A stretch of DNA of 64,000 nt from Lachnospiraceae bacterium (GTDB taxonomy: Bacteria; Bacillota; Clostridia; Lachnospirales; Lachnospiraceae): NCBI GenBank assembly GCA_022792885.1, contig JAAWBX010000012.1, positions 1 to 64,000 of the forward strand. The letters run 5' to 3'. The notes beneath the pieces are model-generated. The model saw nothing but the letters and a program-made list of their open reading frames with translations. It did no database searches and had not been told where the DNA came from. The position numbers and the translations under genes are program-made. Of the stretch, positions 7,464 through 15,896 are shown piece by piece. Each line of letters opens with the position of its first letter. Position 1 is the first letter of the stretch.

Positions 7464-8474
7464 CTATTTGTTCCCTGATGTGTAGAAAGGCGTTGCCGCC
7501 GGGGCGGACAGCCATTTTTTCAGTTCTTCGTCCAGTTTGAAAATTGTGACGGACAGTCCGGCCATTTCCATGGAGGTGGCAAATTCCCCGATGTGGGGCA
7601 TATAGACGGTGATCTCGTCTTTTGCGAGGAGGAGGGCCAGCTTCCGATATACGATCAGAAGTTCCTCCAAGGGGGTCCCTCCCAGGCCGTTGACCATGAC
7701 GGATACTTCGCATCCTTTTTTCAGGGGCATGTCGGCCGTGAGCTTCCGGTAGAGAAGTTCGGCGGTTTCGTCGGCCGTGAGTTTTTTGCTGACTTCAATA
7801 CCGGGTTCCCCGTGGATGCCCATGCCGATCTCCATTTCATCCTCGCCGATCGTGAAGGAAGGCTTTCCGACTTCCGGCACGATGCAGGGGGACAGGGCGA
7901 CGCCCATAGTGCGGATGTTGGCGAGCGCTTTGCGGGCGGCTTCCGCCACTTCGTCCAGGTTTCTTCCCTCGTCGGCCGCGGCTCCGGCGATTTTGTAGGC
8001 ATATACAATTCCCGCGACGCCTCGGCGTTTGCCGGCTTCTTCGATGGGCGCGGAGGCGACGTCGTCCGCTGCCAGTACGGTCCGGGTCTCGATATCGTCC
8101 TCAAATTCTACCGTTTCGCAGGCCATGTTAAAGTTCAGTTTGTCGCCGCCGTAGTTTCCGTACAGGCATAAGACGCCGTTTCCGCGGTCGCAGGCCCGGA
8201 TCATGTCGGCCATTTTCTGAGCGGAGGGGGAGGCGAACACGTTGCCCACCGCGCAGCCGTCTATCATGCCCTGGCCGACGTAACCTAAGAATACGGGCAA
8301 ATGCCCGCTGCCGCCGGCGGTTACGATGCCGACTTTTCCTTCACGCGCGGGGTAATCCGACAGAAGAACGCGGCAGTCGCCGTTTAAGAATTTTACCCGG
8401 CCTTTGTAAGCGAGGGAAATGCCTTCCATTACTTCATCGACAAAGTCCTCCGGGCGGTTCATAATTTTTTTCAT
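7464..8474 (-). CDS. DhaK-type kinase subunit (dihydroxyacetone/erythrulose kinase)
   Basis: 336 residues beginning MKKIMNRPEDFVDEVMEGI. The DhaK fold is shown by GKVGIVTAGGSGHLPVFLGYVG near 45, YGNYGGDKLNFNMA near 105 and GMGIHGEPGIE near 220, whose histidine forms the covalent hemiaminal with the ketose. Substrates in the family are dihydroxyacetone or C4 ketoses such as L-erythrulose. ATG 8474 follows AAGGAGAATCC; the longer frame upstream overlaps the preceding gene. It pairs with the DhaL gene immediately downstream. Confidence 0.9.
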   Translation of the reverse strand: MKKIMNRPEDFVDEVMEGISLAYKGRVKFLNGDCRVLLSDYPAREGKVGIVTAGGSGHLPVFLGYVGQGMIDGCAVGNVFASPSAQKMADMIRACDRGNGVLCLYGNYGGDKLNFNMACETVEFEDDIETRTVLAADDVASAPIEEAGKRRGVAGIVYAYKIAGAAADEGRNLDEVAEAARKALANIRTMGVALSPCIVPEVGKPSFTIGEDEMEIGMGIHGEPGIEVSKKLTADETAELLYRKLTADMPLKKGCEVSVMVNGLGGTPLEELLIVYRKLALLLAKDEITVYMPHIGEFATSMEMAGLSVTIFKLDEELKKWLSAPAATPFYTSGNK

Positions 8475-8545
8475 GGGACAGGATTCTCCTTTTTTGTTTT
8501 TTGCCGCGGGCGGAGCGGACCGGATTTTGCCCGCGGCGTGAAAGG

Positions 8546-9406
8546 TCAGGCCAGGAAGGGCATGGCTTTCCAATATTTATCGAAACAGGCGTAGGGATCC
8601 TCTTCCCGGCAGAGGTATTCGAGCGCGATTTTTAAAGTTTCTTCTTCCGGATAGAGGAGGTCCAGTTCGTTTTTCAGATGTTTTAGCGCTTCGTAGTTCC
8701 ATTCGGTATCCGGATAGTCGAAGCCTACGTGCTGATCTCCGTAGAGGGGGGAAGTTTTATCCCGAATCAGACAGTTGGCAAAATGAATATGACGGCAGTA
8801 TTTTTTTACGGCCCGGACGGCTTCCGTGAAATTTTCGCCTTCTTCGGCCGAGTGGGCGCTGTCCATCGTCAGAGATACGGGCGTTTGGTTTTTTGCCATG
8901 CGTTCGCAGAAGGCAAGGACTCTCGGATAAGGTCCCAAAAGCTGGAATGAGGCCATGCGGCTGTCGCCGGGTTCCAGGACAAGTGTGAAAGAATAGCCCT
9001 TTTTATCCGCGTGGTTGTGGATAAAGGCCACGGCTTCCGACAGGGCGTCCAGTTGCCGGTCGGCTTCCGGGCTTAGGCGTCCGGAATTGAACATCAAAGT
9101 CTCGATGCCGGCCGACTGGGCGGCGTCCATTAAGCCGCAGTAATAACGGGCCGCCTCCTGCCAGAGATCCGTGCTGCAGAGATCCAGTTTTTGCTCTTTG
9201 GAAGGAATCACTCCGATAAAGACACCGCTCATGCCGAGGCCGGATAAAATCGCGCCGGTTTTTTCCGCTTCCGGACCGTCGTGATAAAATTCCATTGACC
9301 GAATCCCTCGTTCGGCCAGAAATTCCGCGGTCCGGCGGAACGCGTCCAGATTTTTTCTGGTGTCCGGAAAGGCCATGTTGGTGCAGACGCTTCGCGTGAT
9401 TTTCAA
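8546..9406 (-). CDS. Xylose-isomerase-like TIM-barrel enzyme, copy 1
   Basis: 286 residues of the sugar phosphate isomerase/epimerase (AP_endonuc_2) fold. Likely metal ligands are the glutamate in LEPGDSRMASFQLLGP near 145, the aspartate in LTMDSAHSAEEGEN near 180, the histidine in HIHFANC near 205 and the glutamate in ALEYLC near 265. It is clearly paralogous to the operon gene at 16901-17770 (shared LEPGD, LTMD, CRHIH/CRHVH, PLYGD motifs). Members isomerise or epimerise sugars; some decarboxylate branched 3-oxo acids. The reaction here is not known. Confidence 0.82.
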   Translation of the reverse strand: MKITRSVCTNMAFPDTRKNLDAFRRTAEFLAERGIRSMEFYHDGPEAEKTGAILSGLGMSGVFIGVIPSKEQKLDLCSTDLWQEAARYYCGLMDAAQSAGIETLMFNSGRLSPEADRQLDALSEAVAFIHNHADKKGYSFTLVLEPGDSRMASFQLLGPYPRVLAFCERMAKNQTPVSLTMDSAHSAEEGENFTEAVRAVKKYCRHIHFANCLIRDKTSPLYGDQHVGFDYPDTEWNYEALKHLKNELDLLYPEEETLKIALEYLCREEDPYACFDKYWKAMPFLA

Positions 9407-9421
9407 TTTGCTGTCTCCTTT

Positions 9422-10279
9422 CTAACGTTTCAGGCCGATGATACGGCAGGCCTCCTCATAGGTGGCGGGTTCGTAACCGATGCTGCGGATGACGTCCGCG
9501 CAGCGCGCTACCAGTTCCGCGTTGGAGGAGGCGCGTTTCCCGGGAGCGTAAAAAAGACTGTCCTCAAATCCGACCCGCACGATCTTCGCGCCGGCCGCTG
9601 CGGCGGCCGCAATCATGGACAGATCTTCCATACCGTGCTGTTGATAATACCAGACGGCGTTTTTCGGCAGAAGCCCGACCAGAAGCTGCATATTTGCCAC
9701 GGCGGCCGGCTGGGAACCGGCAAAGCCCATCGGGATTCCGTAGATCTTGGGGTCGTCGATATAACCGTCTTTCTGCATCCGCTCGACGGTGGCGATCATA
9801 CCCGGCTCAAAACACTGGAGTATCGCGACGGCGCGGCGTTTTTTGACGGCGGCGCACCAGAGGCGGATCTCCTCCAGGGAGTTGGCAAAGACGCCTTCCC
9901 CCAGGTTGACGGATCCCATGTTGACGCAGGCGACGTCGACTTGCGGGTCTTTTAACGCGCCGCTGCGTTCTTCCGCGTTCAATTCTCCTACGCCGCCGGT
10001 GGAGCCTTCGATGATGACGGAACAGCCGGAGCGGATCATTCGGATCGTCCGGGAAAATTCTCCGATATCGTCCGTTAGATGGCCTTGGGCATCCCGGACA
10101 TGCATATGTACGAGTGTCGCGCCGTTCTTCGCGCAGGCAATGACGTCGCCAGCAATTTCTTCGGGCGTCATGACGCTGGCCACAACTTGTGCGGCTTCCC
10201 CTTTTACGGCGGCCTTTTCGTCGATGTGACGTGCGGCCGGGGCTACCGAGATGATGATTTTTCTGGATAAATCGCTCAT
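9422..10279 (-). CDS. BKACE (beta-keto acid cleavage enzyme, DUF849)
   Basis: 285 residues starting MSDLSRKIIISVAPAARHI; the start is set by AGGAAGGGGAAGC before ATG 10279. The zinc site is visible as the HxH of LVHMHVRD near 57 and the glutamate in VRVGFEDSLF near 245. STGGVGE and CVNMGSVNLGE are typical. Family enzymes condense a 3-oxo acid with acetyl-CoA to give acetoacetate and a new acyl-CoA. In this operon it suggests that a 3-oxo acid is made by one of the dehydrogenases and then cleaved. Substrate unassigned. Confidence 0.88.
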   Translation of the reverse strand: MSDLSRKIIISVAPAARHIDEKAAVKGEAAQVVASVMTPEEIAGDVIACAKNGATLVHMHVRDAQGHLTDDIGEFSRTIRMIRSGCSVIIEGSTGGVGELNAEERSGALKDPQVDVACVNMGSVNLGEGVFANSLEEIRLWCAAVKKRRAVAILQCFEPGMIATVERMQKDGYIDDPKIYGIPMGFAGSQPAAVANMQLLVGLLPKNAVWYYQQHGMEDLSMIAAAAAAGAKIVRVGFEDSLFYAPGKRASSNAELVARCADVIRSIGYEPATYEEACRIIGLKR

Positions 10280-10290
10280 GCTTCCCCTTC

Positions 10291-11133
10291 CTATTTCAGA
10301 GAATCCGTGATTTTGCGGATGCTTTCCGTGATGAAGTCCTCGTTGACCATGACATCCAGCCAGTCTTTTTTGTAAATTTTGTCCATGGCGTCGTACAGGG
10401 CCGCGTATGCGCCGTCCGAGAAGCGGACGTCGATCAGGCCGAAGATGATGGCGAACTGTACGCGCAGATGGCCCATGAAGAAGGACATCAGAGCGTCGGC
10501 AGGTACGTCCGTGGTTTCGACCATCCGGTCGTAAGCCTGTTTCATACCCTGAATCAGGGGAGCGCCGATGGATTCGACAAGGCCCGGTTCGCAAAATCCC
10601 ATCTGTTTAATGGTCAGGCGGAACGTCCGGTCGACCGGGGCGTAGATGATGCGGGCAATCTGCTCGCCTTCCTCATAGAATTTTTCGTCCCCGTGATAAA
10701 GGGCGCAGGAAACGTCCTGAGCGGCGACACCGCCGAAATAGTCGTTTAATTTCGCTTCGTCCAGTTGGTTGTGGAACAGGTGCGGGTGGTGCGGATGCGT
10801 GACGAAGTATCCGATATCGTCCCGGATCGGCATGACGTCCGCGTAGGCCGCGGCCGGATCCAGGCCGATGACCATGGCGCCCGGTTTCATTCGGGCAATA
10901 ATATCCGGGGAGAGCTTGCCGATCAGGATATCCGGTATCGCGAGCAGCACGTAATCCGCCTCCGGCACGACGTCCTCCGCCCGGGAAACGGATACTCCGA
11001 GTTCCTTTAAGCGGGCGATGCCGGCTTCGCTGACCTCGCAGAAATAAGGCTCGTATCCTCCGTTGTCCAGGATGTGCCGGCTGCATCGATATCCCATCTT
11101 GCCGCCGGCTCCGATGATAACAAACTTTTTCAT
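10291..11133 (-). CDS. PGDH_C-type NAD-dependent dehydrogenase (ApnO-like)
   Basis: 280 residues. The N terminus MKKFVIIGAGGKMGYRCSRH is a Rossmann GxGxxG fold. The middle holds TPHHPHLF-like sequence (FVTHPHHPHLFHNQ near 110) and the C-terminal helical domain has QMGFCEPGLVESIGAPLIQG near 190. This fits the phosphogluconate-dehydrogenase-C-terminal family (PF16896), which from memory includes the D-apionate oxidoisomerase ApnO; orthology is not proven. The start at 11133 is set by AAAGAGGG. It would supply the 3-oxo acid for the downstream BKACE, TIM-barrel or DUF1537 kinase. Confidence 0.72.
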   Translation of the reverse strand: MKKFVIIGAGGKMGYRCSRHILDNGGYEPYFCEVSEAGIARLKELGVSVSRAEDVVPEADYVLLAIPDILIGKLSPDIIARMKPGAMVIGLDPAAAYADVMPIRDDIGYFVTHPHHPHLFHNQLDEAKLNDYFGGVAAQDVSCALYHGDEKFYEEGEQIARIIYAPVDRTFRLTIKQMGFCEPGLVESIGAPLIQGMKQAYDRMVETTDVPADALMSFFMGHLRVQFAIIFGLIDVRFSDGAYAALYDAMDKIYKKDWLDVMVNEDFITESIRKITDSLK

Positions 11134-11153
11134 AATAAAACCCTCTTTTCTTT

Positions 11154-12113
11154 TTATAAATTTACTACGTTTACCGGCGCGCCCGATAAAAACGCATCCA
11201 GGTTGGCGGCGGCAATGTCCATCAGGCGCTGCCGGGATTCCTTCGGCGCCCAGGAGATGTGCGGCGTGATCAGGCAGTTTTTCGCTGTCAGGAGCGGGTT
11301 GTCCGATCGGATCGGTTCCGTGGACACGACGTCCAGGCCGGCGGCGTAGATTTTTCCGCTGTTTAGGGCGTCGGCCAGATCCTGCTCTACGATCAGCGGT
11401 CCCCGGGAGTTGTTGATCAGAATGACGCCGTCTTTCATTTTCTGAATCGTTTCCCGGTTTATGAGTCCTTCGGTTTCGGGAAACAGAGGACAGTGCAGCG
11501 CGATCACGTCGGAATTTTCGAGCAGCTCGTCCAGACCGCAATAGCGGCAGAAATCGTTTTCAAGGGACGGGTCGCGGTGCGCGTCAAAAGCCAGAACTTT
11601 CATGCCCAGGGCCTGCGCAAGGCGCCCGGTTACCTGACCGATCCGTCCGAAACCGATGATACCCATGGTCTTTCCGGCCAGTTCGATCAGCGGGTAATCC
11701 CAGAAACACCAGTCCGGACTGGAAGCCCAGCGCCCTTTTTTGACGGCGTCGCCGTGATGGCCGATGTGGTGGCAGATTTCCAGAAGAAGGCCGATGGCGA
11801 ATTGTCCGACCGCGTCGGTGCCGTAGGTGGGGATGTTGCAGACCGGAATGTTCCGTTTTTTTGCGGCTTCTGTGTCTACGATGTTGTAACCCGTGGCCAG
11901 AACGCCTATGTAGCGGATACCCGGGCAGGCGGTCAGGGTGTCGCCGGTAATCGGCGTTTTGTTGGTGAGGACGATCCCGGCGTCCCCGATCCGTTCGGAT
12001 ACAAGCTCCGGAGGGGTTCTCGCGTAGACGGTGAGCTCCCCCTGTTTTTCAAAAGCTTCCCAGGAGAGATCTCCCGGGTTTTCGGTATAGCCGTCCAGTA
12101 TGACGATCTTCAT
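11154..12113 (-). CDS. D-2-hydroxyacid dehydrogenase (glycerate dehydrogenase-like), copy 1
   Basis: 319 residues from ATG 12113 (GGAAGGAAATCGAT upstream). The Rossmann motif GIIGFGRIGQVTGR is near 150. Catalytic residues are visible: arginine in LINNSRG near 233, glutamate in VSTEPIRSDNP near 260 and histidine in LITPHISW near 285. Family enzymes reduce 2-keto acids such as hydroxypyruvate or glyoxylate to D-2-hydroxyacids with NAD(P)H, or the reverse. The closest guess is hydroxypyruvate/glycerate. It lies between the aldolase and the PGDH_C gene. Confidence 0.88.
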   Translation of the reverse strand: MKIVILDGYTENPGDLSWEAFEKQGELTVYARTPPELVSERIGDAGIVLTNKTPITGDTLTACPGIRYIGVLATGYNIVDTEAAKKRNIPVCNIPTYGTDAVGQFAIGLLLEICHHIGHHGDAVKKGRWASSPDWCFWDYPLIELAGKTMGIIGFGRIGQVTGRLAQALGMKVLAFDAHRDPSLENDFCRYCGLDELLENSDVIALHCPLFPETEGLINRETIQKMKDGVILINNSRGPLIVEQDLADALNSGKIYAAGLDVVSTEPIRSDNPLLTAKNCLITPHISWAPKESRQRLMDIAAANLDAFLSGAPVNVVNL

Positions 12114-12135
12114 ATCGATTTCCTTCCTGCTTTCC

Positions 12136-12918
12136 TTATTTTTTAAAATTGGGATCCTGCTTAAGCATATCCACATCTTTTCGGTACGAGGCCGCCAGTT
12201 GGGACGTATCGGTCTGCCAGCAGGCCAGCTGCACGCCGTGGGCCAGGCCCCATCGGGCGCCCTCTTCCGAAAAGAAATGATGGCCCAGGATCTTTCCGTG
12301 GCGTCTGGCCGCGTCCAGCACGCCGGCGATAATATCCCGGAATATCGGATCGTTGATCCGTCCGGGCCTGTCGTAGCTGACCGACATGTCGTATACGCCG
12401 AAGTAAACGGCGTCGCAGCCGGGTACCGCCATGATCTCGTCGATCCGCTCCACGCCGGTCCGCGATTCGATCTGAGCCAGGATGATAAAGTTGTCGTTGA
12501 TTTCTTCCAGCACGGCGGGCAGATCGTCAGCCCCTTTAAAATCGACGGTAGCGCCTAAAGAAACGCCGCGCGTTCCCTTCGGTTTATAGCGGGCGTATTG
12601 GGAAGCCTGTTCCACGACCTTCGGGTCTTCCACATAAGGAAGCATAATACCGTCGATCCCCATATCGCTGAATTTTTGCACGGACTGGCGGTCGGGCTGC
12701 GGGATCCGCACCAGGATTCCCACGTCCAGGGCGCGGCACATGGCCGCTAGGCCGGATACTTCCTGGAAGGTGTAGGTTCCGTGTTCGCAGTCTACGATCA
12801 CAAAATCCATCCCTGCCTGTTTCAATACATAGATGATGTTCGGGCTCGTCACAAGTCCGAGCATGGTTCCTACTACGGTTTTTCCGCTCCGCAGTTTTCT
12901 CTTCAGATTCATTGCCAT
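12136..12918 (-). CDS. HpcH/HpaI-family class II aldolase
   Basis: 260 residues. Family marks: FVIVDCEHGTYTF near 40 with the catalytic histidine, RIPQPDRQ near 70, LAQIESRTGVERID near 145 with a metal-binding glutamate, and VYFGVYDMSVSYDRPG near 170 with the aspartate. These enzymes split 4-hydroxy-2-oxo acids into pyruvate and an aldehyde. Its place between two hydroxyacid dehydrogenases and the TRAP transporter suggests a retro-aldol step producing a 2-keto acid or glycolaldehyde-like fragment (inference). Confidence 0.88.
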   Translation of the reverse strand: MAMNLKRKLRSGKTVVGTMLGLVTSPNIIYVLKQAGMDFVIVDCEHGTYTFQEVSGLAAMCRALDVGILVRIPQPDRQSVQKFSDMGIDGIMLPYVEDPKVVEQASQYARYKPKGTRGVSLGATVDFKGADDLPAVLEEINDNFIILAQIESRTGVERIDEIMAVPGCDAVYFGVYDMSVSYDRPGRINDPIFRDIIAGVLDAARRHGKILGHHFFSEEGARWGLAHGVQLACWQTDTSQLAASYRKDVDMLKQDPNFKK

Positions 12919-12974
12919 CTTTGTTGTCCTTTCCTGTAAAATGTCTTTGCTTTCGGGGCGCGGCGGCGTATCTA

Positions 12975-14270
12975 TCAGGCGAGCAGGTTCGGCAGGAAGG
13001 TCAGAAAGCCCGGGAAATTGCTCAGGATTACGATAAAGATGACTTCGACTACCAAAAACGGTATGATCTTTTTACAGATCGATTCGATGCTTGCACCCGA
13101 AACCCGGGAAGCGATATACAAATTCACGGCCATCGGCGGCGTGATCATGCCGACGGATGTGTTGATGACCATGATGATGCCGAGAGCCAGCGCGTCAACG
13201 CCGATGGAGGTGGCGATCGGGAGGAAGATCGGAGTTACCAGAAGGATGATAACGCCGGTGTCCAGGAAACACCCGAGAAACAGCAGGATGATATTCATGG
13301 CCAGCAGAATCAGGTATTTGTTGCTCACTACGTTTAAGATCGCCGTGGAGATGATGCCGGGGATGCCCTGGCTGGTCATGAACCAGGCGAACGGCGCGCA
13401 GCAGGCGCACACGATCAGGATCGTGCCGGTGCTTAATCCCGCGCGGTACAGGCAGTCTTTTAAAATATCCCAGGTCATTTCCTTATAGACGAATTTGCTG
13501 ATGATTACCGTGTAGAAAACGGATATCACGCCCGCTTCGGTCGGGGTGAAGATTCCGCCGTAAATGCCGCCCAGGATGATTACGGGCATCATCAGGGACC
13601 AGATCGCTTCTTTAAATGCCGTCCAGCCGGTGATCCCCTCGCTTCTCATCTGTTGTTTCATGGCTTTCCGGTCTTCCTTCACGTCCCGGAGCATCCAGAT
13701 GTTGGTGAAACATAAAACGAGCGCCAACAGGATGCCGGGGATGAAACCGGCCAGAAACAGTTTCTGTACGGAAACGGAGGCTGTAATCCCGAAGATAACC
13801 ATCGGGATCGAGGGCGGGATGATTACGCCCAGTGTACCGGCGGCGGCCGCGATTGCGCCGGAGGTATCGTCCGGATAACCGTCTTTCTTCATTTCCGGAC
13901 ACATCATGCCGCCGATGGCGGAGACGGTTGCCGGGTTTGAACCGGAGATGGCGCCGAAAAAGGCGGAGGCGATGGTGGTCACGCAGGCTAAGTTGGCCGG
14001 GATTCGCCAGCAGGCGACCTTAACGAAACGTACCAGCCGTTTGGAGATTCCGCCGCGGAGCATCAGTTCGCCGGCCAGCATGAAGAACGGTACGGCCATG
14101 AAGACGTAATTGTCCGCCTGTACGAAGATTCGCTGGGTGAGAACGACCATGCTGGTGTTCGGCTCAAACAGAAGGAGGCTTACGAAAGCCGAGATCCCGA
14201 GGGAGAAACAAATCGGTACGCCGATAAAAATACACACAAAAAGTGATAGAAAAAGAACTGCCATTATCAT
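12975..14270 (-). CDS. dctM: TRAP transporter large permease DctM
   Basis: 431 residues, about 12 membrane helices, opening MIMAVLFLSLFVCIFIGVPICFSLG, with the family signature GAISGSNPATVSAIGGMMCPEMKKDGYP near 110 and TPTEAGVISVFYT near 225. It is the ion-coupled carrier subunit of a TRAP system importing an organic or sugar acid. Its start overlaps the DctQ stop by 4 bases, so the two are translationally coupled. Confidence 0.93.
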   Translation of the reverse strand: MIMAVLFLSLFVCIFIGVPICFSLGISAFVSLLLFEPNTSMVVLTQRIFVQADNYVFMAVPFFMLAGELMLRGGISKRLVRFVKVACWRIPANLACVTTIASAFFGAISGSNPATVSAIGGMMCPEMKKDGYPDDTSGAIAAAAGTLGVIIPPSIPMVIFGITASVSVQKLFLAGFIPGILLALVLCFTNIWMLRDVKEDRKAMKQQMRSEGITGWTAFKEAIWSLMMPVIILGGIYGGIFTPTEAGVISVFYTVIISKFVYKEMTWDILKDCLYRAGLSTGTILIVCACCAPFAWFMTSQGIPGIISTAILNVVSNKYLILLAMNIILLFLGCFLDTGVIILLVTPIFLPIATSIGVDALALGIIMVINTSVGMITPPMAVNLYIASRVSGASIESICKKIIPFLVVEVIFIVILSNFPGFLTFLPNLLA

Positions 14271-14776
14271 GGATTTGCGTCCTCCTTTTCCGAAGCCGTG
14301 CCTGCCAGGATCTCACGGATACCCATCTGAAGGAGCCCGAGAATCATACTGACCGGGATGGAGGCGTAAGGAATCCACATCAGGATCTTCAGGATCGGTG
14401 ATTTCTGCCCCATATGCATCAGCTGCAGGCACATGTCCAGGCCGACTTTGGCCAGGACCAGCATAAAGACGGCGGTGGCGAGCTTGGCAACGACTTTCAG
14501 GATGTTGCCGAAGAAAGCCGGGCAGGCGTCCACGATTGCCGTCATTTTATAATGGGCGTCCTCCTGGGTGGCTGCCGCCGCGGCCAGGAACGCCATCCAG
14601 ATCATGACATAGCGCGCCAGTTCTTCCGCCCACAGAAGCTGCTGAGTAAAGAGGCCCGTGTACCGGGCCGCTGTATTCAGGAAAATGACGACGCACATAA
14701 CGATCATGGAGACGATAATAACGGCTTTCTCGATTTTCATGATGCCGTTTTTCGCTTTTTCTAATGTGTTTTTCAT
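14267..14776 (-). CDS. dctQ: TRAP transporter small permease DctQ
   Basis: 169 residues with four membrane helices. The typical segment NTAARYTGLFTQQLLWAEELARYVMIW near 30-55 is present. It is the small integral subunit linking DctP delivery to DctM. It sits between DctP (17 bases away) and DctM (4-base overlap). Confidence 0.93.
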   Translation of the reverse strand: MKNTLEKAKNGIMKIEKAVIIVSMIVMCVVIFLNTAARYTGLFTQQLLWAEELARYVMIWMAFLAAAAATQEDAHYKMTAIVDACPAFFGNILKVVAKLATAVFMLVLAKVGLDMCLQLMHMGQKSPILKILMWIPYASIPVSMILGLLQMGIREILAGTASEKEDANP

Positions 14777-14792
14777 TAACGCTCCCTTCTAT

Positions 14793-15860
14793 TTAAAAGA
14801 ATGCGTCCCAATATTCACTCTTGATTCCGCTCTTATACTGGTCGTACAGATTTTCGCAGCAGTCTTTCCAGGCGTTGAGATCGGGGACTTCGGTCACGGT
14901 CACGTCATAGTCGTCTTTCGCAATCTTTTTGATGTCTTCCATACCCTGTGTGGAGCCGTCCCGCTGGTATTCCGCGGCTTTCTGAATGGCCGCCATCACG
15001 GCATCCTGCTGGCTTTTTGACATCTGGTCAAAGACGGACTGGTTCATCAGGAAGATGGAGGCGGAGAAAACATGGCCGGTCAGGGTCAGGTATTTGGCGG
15101 ATTCGAAAGCGCCCTGGGTATAGAAGGCGTCCAGGTTGTTGTCCATGCCGTCGATGGTTCCCTGAGCAAGGGCCGTAAAAGCTTCGGTGGAAGCCATGGC
15201 CGTCGGGTTGGCGCCGATCGCCTGATAGAAGGCCAGATGGATGTCGTTTTCCATGGTGCGGATCACCATATTGGAGGCGTCCGCCGGCGTTTTGACTTCT
15301 TTTACACGGTTCAGGATGAAGCGGAATCCGTTGTGCGCCATGGCAAGACCCTTGATACCGATGGAAGAGAGGCTGTCCAGCATGTCGCGTCCCACTTCGC
15401 CGTCCATGATCCGGTAAGCGGCGTCCATATTGTTGATATCCACCACGAAAGGCAGGTCCCAGATCTGGAAGCTGTCCGTGAAATTCGATAAAGGAGCGGT
15501 GGAGCCGCAGAACATTTCGATGGTCCCCAGGGAAACGCCCTCGATTACATCGCGCTCATTGCCCATGGTTCCGTCATAGTGGACTTCGACTTTGACCGTT
15601 TGATTCGTCGCCTTCTCGACTTCTTCTTTGAAGACGGCCAGCGCCTGGGCGGCGACGGAGGTGTCGGATACCGTAATGCCGCAGCGAAGAGTAAATTCTT
15701 TATCTCCGGAAGCGCCGCTTTCGCCGCCGGAAGCCGCCGCGGTGGTCGAGGGCGTATCGTTTTTGCCGCATCCGCCCAGCACGCTTGCGGCTGCCGCGCC
15801 GACTGCCATGGCCGCTGCGCCTTTCATAAACTGCCGTCTGGTCATCATGTGTTTTTTCAT
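14793..15860 (-). CDS. dctP: TRAP transporter substrate-binding lipoprotein DctP
   Basis: 355 residues. The N terminus has a twin-arginine-like motif (TRRQFMKG, residues 7-14), a hydrophobic stretch and a lipobox VLGGC with Cys31, then a serine/glycine/alanine linker. The mature protein is a DctP-type binding protein with ISVSDTS-like start, ISAVEAS-type region GVSLGTIEMFCG and RTMENDIHLAFYQAIGANPTAMASTEAFTALAQGTIDG near 210-245, in which the arginine (Arg210) is the usual carboxylate anchor. The ligand is therefore an organic or sugar acid. Tat plus lipidation would mean export in folded form and anchoring outside the membrane. Confidence 0.9.
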   Translation of the reverse strand: MKKHMMTRRQFMKGAAAMAVGAAAASVLGGCGKNDTPSTTAAASGGESGASGDKEFTLRCGITVSDTSVAAQALAVFKEEVEKATNQTVKVEVHYDGTMGNERDVIEGVSLGTIEMFCGSTAPLSNFTDSFQIWDLPFVVDINNMDAAYRIMDGEVGRDMLDSLSSIGIKGLAMAHNGFRFILNRVKEVKTPADASNMVIRTMENDIHLAFYQAIGANPTAMASTEAFTALAQGTIDGMDNNLDAFYTQGAFESAKYLTLTGHVFSASIFLMNQSVFDQMSKSQQDAVMAAIQKAAEYQRDGSTQGMEDIKKIAKDDYDVTVTEVPDLNAWKDCCENLYDQYKSGIKSEYWDAFF

Positions 15861-15896
15861 TGTTTTTCCTCCTGTTTATATGGTTTTGTGATAGAG

